DNA of 64,000 bases. It comes from Salvator merianae (lineage: Eukaryota; Chordata; Lepidosauria; Squamata; Teiidae). The notes under the pieces were generated by a model. The model had not been told where the DNA came from. It ran no database searches and saw only the letters and a program-made list of their open reading frames with translations. This document shows, piece after piece, positions 24,040 to 34,707 of this stretch. A program made the translations under genes and the position numbers. The stretch lies in contig QVOM02000073.1 of assembly GCA_003586115.2 (NCBI GenBank), positions 29,587,298 through 29,651,297 on the forward strand, in the 5' to 3' direction. The number at the start of each line of letters is the position of its first letter. The stretch's first letter is position 1.

Positions 24040-24870
24040 CAAGCACTCATGTGTTGCTTGAAATAAACATATCTTGGCTGAAGATATTCTCTGTTTGTGA
24101 GTATGATTTTTTTTAAACAGATTGTTGCACTCCCTCCACCAAGGCAGCTCATCCCTGAGCATGGCTGCCTCCTTCATCCTGGAGTCAAGAAGACTGGCTA
24201 AGACAATTGAAGCCTTCCTCCCCAAAGATTCTCTCAGCCTCTTCTTAAATCCAGACCAAAGTCAACTTGCCAGTGCCAGGGCGTCATCCATGGTCAACGT
24301 GGGCTCAAGCCTGGCTAGCTGTTTGTCCAAGACGACCTTGCCCAGCAGTGTCTCACTCAGCATCACTGTCTCAGCACTCAGATTGCTCATCACTAAGTCA
24401 AACAGCTCAAGTGTTTTTACAGCATTAGAGATGCTACTCCCCAGGATAGGCTGCACTCCACCATGTGATGGATCATTTTGAGGATATGAAGGATGGTCTC
24501 TTGCTCAAGCAGACACTTAATCAAGATACATGTGGAGTTTCACCAGGTAGGAATGTCTGTGGGGATCAGATGTTCTGGCAAGTGTTGTGCTTTCAATACC
24601 TAGTTCTACATCAGCCTCCTGCTTGCACTCCAGTGAAAATAAGCAGCAGTCTTGTGGCACCTCTTCACAAGGTCTGCTATAGGAGACACAGAATTTTCAG
24701 TGATGTGTCCATATTTGGACCCTGGCCCAGAGTGTTCAAGGGTCCCCCTCACAACCAGGTGAATAGTGTGAGCTGCACTAGTGTTGGACACATACTCAGC
24801 TGCTAGACTTCATTAACTATATTCCTACCATTGTCAGTGGCCATGGATCCCTGGCAAAGGGCCAGGTCCT
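24040..24870 (-). pseudogene. Decayed hAT transposase fragment
   Basis: Reading the minus strand from 24870 downwards, blocks typical of vertebrate hAT transposases appear in correct order. They are ATDNGRNIVNEV (the TDN-NIV block), then SAAHTIHLVV with VKRCHKTAAYFHWS (CxAHT-L-LVV...F-S), then IPTWXNST...CLLEQE (compare DVPTRWNST--LERLLEQ), then VKTLELFDLVMSNLSAETV, then IVLASLLDSRMKE (compare LATLLDPRFK). They are split by stops and frameshifts. The C-terminal dimerisation region is missing: the coding similarity stops where the non-autonomous element ending at 24023 has inserted, and I do not see it resume beyond 22565. hAT transposases cut and paste DNA and use a DDE-type active site; this copy is dead. 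Confidence 0.7.
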
Positions 24871-25885
24871 GGCTTTGCCAATCTTTCACCTGGTAATCCA
24901 TAGCAGTTGATCAGCAGTGTGGCTGGTCCAAAGGGGCATCACTACTGAAGAGGCAGTTGGAGCCCCATCACCTCTTCCTCTTGCTGGAGGAAGCTCTGGT
25001 TCCTCGCTGTGAGAGAGGTCTGTGCTGCCCTAATTCAAAATAAGATCCAGGGGCAGCATGTACCTCACAGTCACCTCTCTGGGTGGCAATGGTAAGTCTG
25101 AATACAGCATACTGCCTGGACTCCCTAGAGGTAGGGATTGGGGGACATGCCTCTCAGATTCCATCATGCCATGGCCAGCAGTATCCTTTCCTTACCTACT
25201 ACCTGGCACTCTAGCCTTTCCTTTTCCTTTTCTCCTTCAAGGAATAATGCTAGTTTTAATGAAGCCCCAGAATCTCAACCCTAACTGGGGTAGGGTGGGT
25301 AGCAGCCCTGAAGGCTCAGCATTTTCTAAGTGTGTGTGGAGAGTGACCTATTAAATTTTGTGTGTGCCACAAACACAGTGCTATGGCACTCCTGTGAAAA
25401 CATGCAAACCTGGGTGAAGCCCATTGCCCCAAATGAGTGGCAGGCTAAATCTGTGGAAGGCTACTAAAATAATTTGCTTTGAGAAGGCAGCAATGATTTG
25501 GGAAAATTAAAAATCTAAGAGAGGGGAAAGGGGTTCAGATGACCTACACTGTGCACTCCCTCTTGCCCTAAAACCTAGCCTAATACTAATCCTAGCCCAC
25601 ACTGTAACTCTGTGTAAAGGGATTTAAACCTCCTGTAAAAAGAGCCATAATCCTATCCTAATCCTAGCAGAAGGGGGGGGGGGGAGAGGCAATACAAACC
25701 AGTAGCTGTCTTTGTCCCTGTCAGTGCCATCTCTCCTCATGCAGGTGCTTTTTTTTGGTCAGCGTGGCTCAACAACAGCATTGGTTAGTTCTCAAGCAGG
25801 TAAGCCCAAAACACCAGCCACAAAATAAAAAGGGCAGGATTTGGGAGAAATAACTGGATGGGTGGAAACTACAACAGGAAAGTAA
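24871..25885. other. Intergenic DNA, possibly upstream part of the hAT relic
   Basis: No definite gene. A poly(G) run lies at about 25673-25685. The first few hundred bases may be further eroded transposase sequence, but no block was convincing. Confidence 0.3.
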
Positions 25886-26576
25886 GGGTGTGTTCAGACA
25901 AGCTATTCTGGTCACCTTCCAAGAGCATCTAAGCTGGGGAGTCCATAAAGCCTTACCTGGAATTCACCCTTGCACCTCTCTGCAGCTGCCTGGGTTGACT
26001 CTTCTGTATTCACCTTTTCAGTGTTCTCAGGCCACCTTAGAGCTGAGCGGGGAGTGCCTCAACCAATCACAACTTTGCAGGAACCCGTGGGACAATAACA
26101 CAGGATGGGAGGGGCACCAGATAGCTCTTGCTGGTTCTGGGAAACTTTTGAAGATCAAAGGAAAAAAAAAATCTCCTTTCCTGCCTTCTGTACTTAAAAA
26201 GCATACTGGATTTTAGTAGGAGGTGTGGAAGATGAGAGAATGAGTGAAATGTTTCACTAACGCATTGGGGAATCAGAGAAGGAGGGAGGGGTACCAGCAA
26301 GGTCTTTACATTGCCTTCTTTACATTAGAAAAGCATACTGGATTTTTCATAATGGGGAGGGAGGAGAGAGAGAGACTTGATTCTTTTGTAATTAAGGAGT
26401 TAAGGACTTGGAAATTGCTTCAGCAGAGAGGCAGGAAGTGGTCAATCAGTGAACAGTTGCATCGCTGAATCACCTCAATGGGTAACTGTGTGTGGAAGGC
26501 TTTTTTCCTGTGCACCCAGGAATTCTTCGCTCTTTTCATGCAGGGTATTTAAAAAAATGCTAGTCTGAACACACCC
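25886..26576. mobile_element. Inverted-repeat element (GGGTGTGTTCAGAC ends)
   Basis: The left end GGGTGTGTTCAGACAAGC is matched by the right end GCTAGTCTGAACACACCC; the outer 14 bp are exact. The flanking trinucleotides are TAA (25883-25885) and AAA (26577-26579), a possible degraded 3-bp TSD. Inside, a block ending AAAGCATACTGGATTTT occurs twice (about 26197-26214 and 26330-26347), an internal duplication. It is non-coding. Confidence 0.65.
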
Positions 26577-26736
26577 AAAATGATGTAACAAGGAGAATAA
26601 GCCTACAGAAGCCCCTTTAAACAAAGCAAAATGCTGATGCAGCTGTCCTTGGCCTCACTGCAAAAAGCTTGCACACTGAGAGCTTTAAACAACTGAAGAA
26701 AACCTTTCCAGGTCAACAGGACCTCACTCACACCAG

Positions 26737-27744
26737 GGCTGTGGTCACACCAGATTTCTATAATCTGGATTTTTCCCACATTAAGTTTGAGTCCCCAATT
26801 GGTTTGTCCACACCCACACAAAATAATGATTGTTCTTCAATTTGCACTTAGTTTTCTGTCCTCTGTCAGCTTCTTTTTCCTTTCCTTACATACATTTTTG
26901 CTCCGCCTCTTCCATCCCATTGATTGGCCCCTTTGCTGTCAATCATTTCTTAGTTTGTATTTAGGCCTTGGGAGACTTTCTTCATTTCCTCTGATTTCTT
27001 TTCCATTCCTTCCCCTGTTCCAACCTTCAAGGTCTTTCTCCAACATGGGGGTGACTTTTTATTAAAAAAAAAATCCTAACATACAAGCACTGAAGCTTCT
27101 CTGCTTTCCTCCTAAAACCTACAGCATGCAGTTTTGGATGTAAATAAAAGCTATTAGGCTATATAAAACTATTTCCTACAGCCTTACATTTATAGAGACA
27201 AGGAAGAAAGCCTCCCCTCCCCAAACAGTGCAAGGCAATCTTTCACAAGAAAAAGAGAGAGGGAGAAAAAAGTAGTAATTGTTCCCTCTCTGCTGAAAAG
27301 AGTTGAAGAAATTGAGAACAAGAGAAGGGGAGATGGAGGAGGAATTGTTACAATTTGAGTGCAGATTAAAGAGACGAGAATTGCAGTTTAAAAGGGGGCA
27401 ACATATATTTTCCTTCTCTATATGTCTGATTTTGTGGTGGACTTCTCCCCTCCCAGTCTCAAGTGGTAATTGGCTGGACAGGGTAAGAGAAAAGTGTTCC
27501 CCTATTCAGCAAGAAAAGTACAGGAAACACCCCTATAGTCTCCTCCCCAGTGATCGCACAACTGAAAAAACAACAACCAGACTACAGGGAAAAAACGGCT
27601 TCAGTGCTGAGATAATCTCAAACAAGGAAAGTACCGGATGGGAAGGGATAATATGAATATAAATCAGAATGCCCTTTTTAAGTGTGATCTCTCGAGGCCA
27701 GAGATGGCCTCAAGGCTTCTAATTTAACTAGTGTGACCACAGCC
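26737..27744. mobile_element. Inverted-repeat element (GGCTGTGGTCACAC ends)
   Basis: The left end GGCTGTGGTCACACCAG and the right end CTAGTGTGACCACAGCC are inverted copies, about 16 of 17 matching. The flanks are CAG (26734-26736) and TAG (27745-27747), a possible 3-bp TSD with one transition. The interior has no transposase. Its frames (for example 26787-27065 and 27303-27656) are compositionally biased and unrecognised. Confidence 0.65.
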
Positions 27745-28185
27745 TAGGGCACAAACAAATGGAAAAGAAAAGAAATAATGTAGCTCTTTAGCTGTACTGG
27801 ACCTCATGGCACAGAGGTACCTTTGAAAACCAGTAAAGCCCCTTTCCAGCCAGCAGATTTATCCCTGTTCTCACTGTGCACAACCTAACACAAAAGTAAA
27901 CCAATGATGCATCCTAAAACAAACAAGAAAACAAGACTGCAGCAGTAAGCAATGCAAACAAAGAGCAGAAGCAATCCAGAGAGAGCAACAGGGTAGAATA
28001 GAGAACCACCTGGCACCTACCCCTAAAGGAACATCCCCCTCCCTCCCTCCAACTAAATCCCTAGCCCAAAAAAAGTCAGGTAAGGGAGAGCAAGAGAGAG
28101 TGATTAGAGAAAACAGCCTGCACAGACCAAAGGCCCACCACAGAGAAAGTCTTTGACTAAAGTAACAAACCCAGTCAGCAACTCT

Positions 28186-28320
28186 GAGGCAAGAAACTCA
28201 CAAACTGTGAGACATTATGACAGCTTTGTCTCCAAAATGTTCACTCTCAAATTCCCTCCCTTGAGCTCCCCCTGCCTTCTGGTTCTCAAAGCAGCCAATG
28301 GTACACTCGTTTTCCTGACA
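28186..28320. repeat. Dispersed repeat, copy 1 of pair
   Basis: Shares a block containing GACAGCTTTGTCTCCAAA, TTCACTCTCAAATTCCCTCC and TTCTGGTTC with 32302-32430 in the same orientation. Identity looks above 80% by eye over about 120 bp. Family unknown. Confidence 0.7.
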
Positions 28321-28684
28321 CCCAAACATAAAAAAACCAAAGTAGCCAACAGCCTTTACCAAAGCAATGGTTAGTACTTGAATCATCCAGTTGCATAAGG
28401 CAAAACCGTAACCATAGGAGTAGATCTATATATAAAAAAATAATAATGGTGAGTGACAGAACAAAATAGATAATATGCCTTTTTTAAAGGTCTTGCAAAT
28501 AGGCCTAGCAAACAGCTTATCAAATGTGCCACATGTTTGACTCAAATGTGAACACGTTATGCAAACATCAGGCCTGCACCCCTTCTTCACTGCAAATTGA
28601 ATTAAATAAGAACCAGTTTGGCCCATCTCTAGTGCCCTGACTGCAGCATCATTGTACACTCCCACATGCTAAAATTGGAGACAT

Positions 28685-28821
28685 GGCTGCATCCAGATAT
28701 CGCATGCTTATTCCACTGTATTTGGATATTCTGGAATAAAGCCTGGGTATTCCATGCTTAAAAAAAAAAAAAAAAAAAAAAAATCAAATATAGCAGAATT
28801 AGGCAACATTTGGATGCAGTC
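28685..28821. mobile_element. Short inverted-repeat element with poly(A) run
   Basis: The ends GGCTGCATCCAGAT and ATTTGGATGCAGTC are inverted and resemble those of 5591-5834. A 24-bp poly(A) run (28760-28783) interrupts it. The flanking trinucleotides do not match, so no TSD is claimed. Confidence 0.45.
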
Positions 28822-29964
28822 GTGGAAACACCAGGTGCTTCGCAAGGAAGGTGCTTTGTCACTCCTGCCTTCCCTCCAGGGACCTTCCACTGTAGCTGTG
28901 CAACCATGGCCATTAACTAGGAAAATATCAATTCTGCAGCCCTAGGTGTAATCCACTGGAAGAACAGACCACTGTTAATCCAATAGAAAGTAATAATTAC
29001 CGAAATGCACAGTGCCAAAGGTCACATAACTTTAGGAGCATTTATCGAGACAAAGCATCCTTGAACTGTAGTCCAGAGGGAGCTGCAGAGAGATGAGGTG
29101 TTAACAGCCCAATTACTTGAGTGTATCATCCACTCGTATTTAATAGGAGGACCATACAGTGCCATCCTGCTGTAACCTTATAATATTTCCCCATTATCAT
29201 TTCTTCCCTTTTAGCACAGACTGTTGTATTTGTGTTATTCCTTTTCTTATTTCAGATAACTTGCCTTTTGGGAAAACAGTGGAATGTAGCACAAAGCCTT
29301 TGTAGAAAAAATGTGCTATTCAGTCAGAATGGAGGAACATGCCACTTGGAAAGGTATATGACATGTTTGGGATGCCTCTCCTTTCTCTGTTGCTTGCATG
29401 TGAAGAGATATTTTTCCCTTAAAGAAGTTTTATCTATTTCTTCCACTGTTTCTTGTAAATATGACTCTTTCTTTCAAGCACATAAATAAATTTAACTTTT
29501 GCTTTATGCACTGGTATCTTTTTTCCAATCTTTTCAGTTCTAATAAATCAAAAATTTGCAATTGCTATTTAGGATTAGGGATATGGCAAAACTGTTGTAT
29601 TCTGAACTTGTTTTGTCTCAGACTGGAATTGTACAGAACTGTGGGTGGGGAAGAGCTCATTGAATTCATTTTTGGACCAAACCTCTTGCAAAGTTTAGGA
29701 TTTGGTCTGAAAATAAACAGAACCAGATTGTATGGAAGGGTGTGTCCAGAGGTTGGCAAAGCATGATTAGGAAAAAAGAGTGAGAACAGGCACAATCAGG
29801 GAAGGGGGAGACTGGGACACATTTTGAAGCAGGCCACAAACCATTCATTGAACAGTCTAGCTGGGTTCATAAAACTGGCTGGTCAGTTCTAGATCAAGGT
29901 GCCTGTTTGCACTTTGTACTAACGAGTGTCTGAGATGCTCCCTAGTACAGTGCTTCCACACTTT
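28822..29964. other. Intergenic DNA, nothing recognised
   Basis: No gene was recognised. Frames at 29232-29489 and 29461-29766 have no recognisable motifs. 29580-29720 has hAT-relic-like composition but no definable ends. Confidence 0.3.
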
Positions 29965-30637
29965 GGGCATTTTCGCACTTACCAGAGGGGAACATTCTAA
30001 TTAGCAGGCTTCAGGCTGGTGAAGATGGAGTCTGTTGAGTGCTATACGCACTTGCCAGCCAGGGAAATGACTCCAAGCTGACCAGCAGAGGGAGCGGTGC
30101 AGATGGGAATCCACTAGACAGGAAGTGAGGTCATGAATCATAGAGGCACGGATGAGAAGACAGAGCTAGTAATCCAAAACATAGAGCTATTACTTCAAAG
30201 TTAGAGCACCTCATTTTGGAGTTGTCTTTGAAACGGGAGCCAGGGTGCAAAGCCCAAAGGGCAAACCAGGTTGCGAAGCGGTGGACTGTGCCTGCGTGGC
30301 TGTGCCAGCCCCTCCCCGCCACCATTTCAAGCCAGGAAGCAGTGTGAAAGCGCCTACCCCAATCTGCACTGATCTCGCAGGTCGAAATCAAGACAGCAAA
30401 TTACTTGTCTAGCCTCCCCTAGCTTCAGGTATGTTTCAGGTGAGCTTCGGTGAGAATCGGGACTGTTGAGTGTGAATCCTTCATTCCAGCAAGCAGACAA
30501 GAAAGTTCCTCTTGTGAAGTGCAAACAGGCCCTTTGTGGAGGCCCTTGCAACCAGGAGCAGCATAATGCTGCTCCCAATCACAACTAGCTTTGAGGCATA
30601 AATTATGGTGCTTATGGTGGTAAGTGTGAACAGGCCC
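29965..30637. mobile_element. Inverted-repeat element (GGGC...GCACTTACC ends)
   Basis: The left end GGGCATTTTCGCACTTACC pairs imperfectly with the right end GGTAAGTGTGAACAGGCCC. It has the same end style as the elements at 31063, 31337, 32080 and 50374. No matching TSD is visible. The interior is non-coding. Confidence 0.55.
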
Positions 30638-31062
30638 AAGGAGTGAACTGTCTGCCCCTGTGAAATAATGGATCAAGAAACTGAACCAGCATTGTTATAT
30701 ACATGCACATCTCTATTAAACATTCTTAGGTCTGTTTAGTACTTAAACTCATTTAGTAGATGTATTGGGCATCTATGTCTGGGCTTTATATTAGCATGAA
30801 TGCAGATGAAGGAAATTCCCCTTTCTTGAGCCAGGTCCAAATTCTTGCCAAATATTAAAGAAATTTCAGATAGTGCTGCTGCAACTAGAAAAGCTCTATC
30901 ACTGACCACAATCAAAGGTCTATAGCCCTAGAAGTTTCCAGAAGAGGAAAAACATTTGGCTCCAATCTAACCCAGATTTCACAGCTACATCTGCCTTTAA
31001 GTCCAGAGGTAAATTATTGCTTCTTCCTGTACAGTTCACTTTCAGCATGGGAGTGTTACATA

Positions 31063-31242
31063 GACCCTTTCTGCACTTGGCCTTTTTGTCAATTATATCT
31101 CAGAATAGGGACCTGCTATCCACATGCTAGTGCAAACTATGAAAGGTCTTGCCCAGAGCCTACCATAGTCTGCACTAGCATGCGGATGGCAGGTTCCTCT
31201 TCTGAGATATAATCTGGAATAAGGCCAAGTGCAGAAAGGGCC
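31063..31242. mobile_element. Palindromic MITE, 180 bp
   Basis: The arms are long inverted repeats. CCCTTTCTGCACTTGGCCTT pairs with AAGGCCAAGTGCAGAAAGGG exactly, and the complementarity continues inward through TATATCTCAGAA and GCTAGTGCA. No clear TSD. Confidence 0.75.
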
Positions 31243-31336
31243 AGAAATACTCCAAGATGTCCATATTAAAAGCATAACATGTTACAGTTAGGTGCTAGAA
31301 AAATAAGCAAACTTTGAGACAACTGATCTCATCTTA

Positions 31337-31821
31337 GGGCCTTTTTGCATTTTAAGCTAGGGAGTGTCAGAAACACTCACTAGCTAAGTACGTATGCATT
31401 GTGCCTAGGTCCACATGAAAGGGAGCAGCCTATAACTTTTTCAAATCATGGCTAGCTATGGAGTACTAAATTGTGCTCCACAGCTAGACTGCTCCTGGTC
31501 AAGTGCATTTGTATCCGCATCCAGATGCAAAAGTACAGCCATGTACCACGTCTGCACCTGTGTGATTGTGCCTGCCCATGCCTGTGCAATATGTGGTGCT
31601 GCCGGCCACCATGGCAGCAGCTGGATGCTTCCCAGATGATGTCATGGCAAAGTTTGGGAACAGGATTCCCGCATTCCCAGTGCCAATGCTTGTTTCCTGG
31701 TCGTATTTCACTCTAGGGCCCCGCAGTGCAGATGGTGTCCATGCTGCCTAGTCTAGTTCACCTTAGAATGGGAGAATTATTCCATTCTAAGGCAGAAAGT
31801 GTGAAAATGCTCTTAGGCCCC
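31337..31821. mobile_element. Inverted-repeat element related to the GGGCC family
   Basis: The left end GGGCCTTTTTGCATTTT and the right end GAAAATGCTCTTAGGCCC form an imperfect terminal inverted repeat. An inner hairpin near the left end pairs CTAGGGAGTGT with ACACTCACTAG-like sequence. Just inside the right end lies an ATTCTAAGGCAGAAAGTG block shared with 32080-32221. TSD not found. Confidence 0.5.
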
Positions 31822-32079
31822 AGAGATTGACTTAGCTAAAAGACATGCACAGGAAGTGCCTGGAATTGATCAATAACCTCCCCCTCCTGCATATGTGCTG
31901 CCCTTACCCATTTCCCAATAATGCAGCTTGAATACTAGAATGTAAGGTCTCATCAATAGATGCAGAAATATGACATTAAAGGAAACTACAAACAAAGATT
32001 TCAATTTACTAGTATCTTTAATTTGGCTTTCCTGAAACTGGGAGAACATGTACATGTAACTGATTTTAAAGTATACAAA

Positions 32080-32221
32080 GGGCCTTTCTGCACTTTCTAC
32101 CTTAGAATGTGATTATTATAGTCCAGCTGCTCCTGGTACAGCTGTGAAGCACTCCACAGCTATACCAGGAGCAGCTGGACTATAATTATCTCATTCTAAG
32201 GTAGAAAGTGCAGTAAGGCCC
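32080..32221. mobile_element. Near-perfect palindromic MITE, 142 bp
   Basis: Two arms of about 67 bp are inverted copies with only a few mismatches around a loop of about 8 bp. The outer arm begins GGGCCTTTCTGCACTTTCTA and the other ends TAGAAAGTGCAGTAAGGCCC. Flanking AAA/AAA (32077-32079, 32222-32224) would be a 3-bp TSD, as in PIF/Harbinger elements. The whole element could fold into a single hairpin. Its intactness suggests it is comparatively young. Confidence 0.8.
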
Positions 32222-32301
32222 AAAGAGTGAGTTTTAAAACCCAACTGGAGAAAAATTGAGAACCTCTCTTAAGTCTACCTGAACTTATCCTGCACCTTGA
32301 G

Positions 32302-32430
32302 GCAGGAAATCCAGAAACTGGGAGTCATTGTGACAGCTTTGTCTCCAAACTTTTCACTCTCAAATTCCCTCCCTTGGGCTCCCCCAACTTTCTGGTTCCA
32401 AAGCAGTGAAAAAGCCAAATTCTGGCCACA
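32302..32430. repeat. Dispersed repeat, copy 2 of pair
   Basis: Counterpart of 28186-28320, in the same orientation (see that entry). Confidence 0.7.
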
Positions 32431-33394
32431 TTTATGGTACTCTGAAGTGAGCTTTAGGCAGAAATCTTAATGCTTTGAGCTGAAGAACAGTTGCAGCAGT
32501 TCTATGTTTGCTTCTGGGAGTTGTGGTGAGCTGAGTGCCATTTGCCTGTTCCCTAATCCAGCTCCTGTGTCTCTTTCAACAGTTGCCTTTTTGGGTGATG
32601 TGTGGATGAAGCCCAAGAGACACTTGTTGACATGTATTAGCTTCTCCAGCCCTGACATCTGGGCAGTAGGCTCTCTAATTCCTTTGGTGAAGGACTCTAA
32701 GCATAGATCCTGAAGATGAATACTTCATAAAATATTATTCCCTGTAGGCTTTTTCTAGGGCAAATTTCTGAGGAAATTAATTAAAAATTCATTATCTCAT
32801 TAATTTTGTCATGTTTCTTCCTTCTATGATATTGCTGATTTTTTTAATGTATTTTTTTAAAAATAGATTTTATCATATTTGTTCATTACACTGGGACTTC
32901 AGTGTAAGGTGGTGTGTGTGTGTGTGCGTGCGTGTGTGTGTGTGAGTGATTTTTCTCAGACACTTTTCAATTCTAGATGTGCACACATGGCATTAAGCCC
33001 TTCTACACACAACTAAGCTTATTTTTATTTGACATTCCTAGGATCATGCTGTTGCATTTTTAAAGATTACCTCATGTAACTAGAGCCTGGCTGTATGGAA
33101 CTATTTCTTATATGCAGAGACATCCATATCGTGTGTGTGATTTGAAGCAGTCTGAAACTATTTAGGTGGCTTAGAGAGAGTTAGGGCCATATTCAATGTT
33201 CCGAATCAAAAATAGTGATTCCAAAGCTCCTTTGAGATGGTAGCACGTGGCACTCATGTTCTCATTACATCCATAATTCACCTTTTCCAGATTGTTCATG
33301 ATTGAGGAGGAGAACCAGAACTAGTGTGTGAACAATCTCATCTGCCACTCATCTCTAAGCTGCCTCAGAGGACTTAAAAAAAAAAAAAGTATTA
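32431..33394. other. Intergenic DNA with a (GT)n tract
   Basis: No gene was recognised. A GT microsatellite with two C interruptions lies at about 32911-32946, and a 13-bp poly(A) lies at about 33376-33388 next to the BovB fragment. Confidence 0.4.
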
Positions 33395-34668
33395 TATATT
33401 CTGTTTATAAGGCAAACAGATATACCCTAGTCTTACTCCCTTGTCTTACTCCCTTAATAATTGGAAACCCAACTGTCACTCCACCCTCTACTCTGACTGT
33501 CCCCTCTTGGCCAGTATAAAGGTTCCTTATTAGTACAATCAGGTGTTCTAGAATGTCCATCTTCCTTAAAACGTTCCACAGTTTAACATGAATAACACAG
33601 TCAAAAGCATATAAAACACATATTCACCTCCTTTGAAACTCTTTTGTTTTTGTTTTTTGTTTTTCCAGAACTTATAATACATTTGTAATGAGATGATACT
33701 TCTAGTTCCCCCTATTCTCCTAAAACCAGCCTGTGTATCTGGTAGTTTCCTGTTCATATAAGGTAGCACTATGTTCTGAGTAATCTTTAATGTAACCTTA
33801 CTAGCATGTGAGATAATAGACATAGTATGGTAATTGGAACAATCAGCCAGATTTGCTTTTTTGGGGTATTGATACATAAACTGGTCACTTCTAATCCACT
33901 AAATGGTTTTCCAAACTTGCTGGCAAATACCAGTTAGCATTTTAATGGATTCTTCTTCCACCACTTGTAAGACTTCTAATGCAATTCAATTGACATTGAG
34001 AGACTTCAATGCATAGCTAACTTCAGATTCCATGGCCATTGGTTTCTGCACATAATTAGCCTCATCAGACTATCCAGAATGTTGCTATCTCTTCTATAGA
34101 GGTTTTTTGGAATAATCTTTCCATCTAGACTTGATTTGCTCACCATCATTGATCATCTTTCAGAAGACCAATTACAGAGTGAAATTTTCTTTTCAGCTCT
34201 CTAATCTTTTTTAAATATATATTTAGTTCTTCCTCTTCTAGCCTCTTTCATTTATTTAGATACTATTGTAGTACTGCTTTTGGTCTCTTCAAACAGACCT
34301 CTGAAATTCTCTGTTTAATTCCTTTGCATGCTGTCTACTCACCTGAAAGTTTGCTGCTTTTCTCCTGATCACTATTTCCACTCTATCATTTGACATACAT
34401 TTTGACTTTCTTTTCTGTTTCCCTTCTTTGCTTGTTTCCTTCTTGATTATCTCTTTAGCTTCTACCCACAGTTCATCTAGTTCTTTTTCAAATAGAATCA
34501 GTGTCTCAAAACAATTCCTAAAGCTAGTTGGAATATCTTTTAGATCACATTTTAGCATCACTATGGCTATATTCTTTTTTAACTTCATCAAGCATTACAC
34601 GCAAAGAGTTTGTGATCTGTCCCACAGTCTGCTTCTGGTCATGTTTTCACAGTCAGAAGATAACACTT
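33395..34668 (-). mobile_element. BovB/RTE LINE, 3' part (pre-RT and RT region), interrupted
   Basis: The minus-strand translation shows, in order: an ADCGTDHKLF block near 34630 (normally GSDH, end of the endonuclease), a basic linker frame (34289-34591: ELWVEAKEII...KELNREFQ), and an RT start block with PKKANLADCSNYHT and ISHASKV. The LPDTQAGFRRIGGTR block follows (33566-33877), then KLWNVLRKMDILEHLIV, NLYTGQEGTVRVEGG and IIKGVRQG near 33410. The order and motifs are those of RTE/BovB LINEs. Many stops and frameshifts occur. The sequence ends before the YADD box. The upstream half lies at 37942-38725, displaced by the L2 insertion. Confidence 0.8.

Positions 34669-34707
<39 letters not shown>

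Noticed and set aside
24122..24481. 119-codon plus-strand frame
   Set aside because: Antisense of the decayed hAT transposase, whose minus-strand translation has ordered family motifs.
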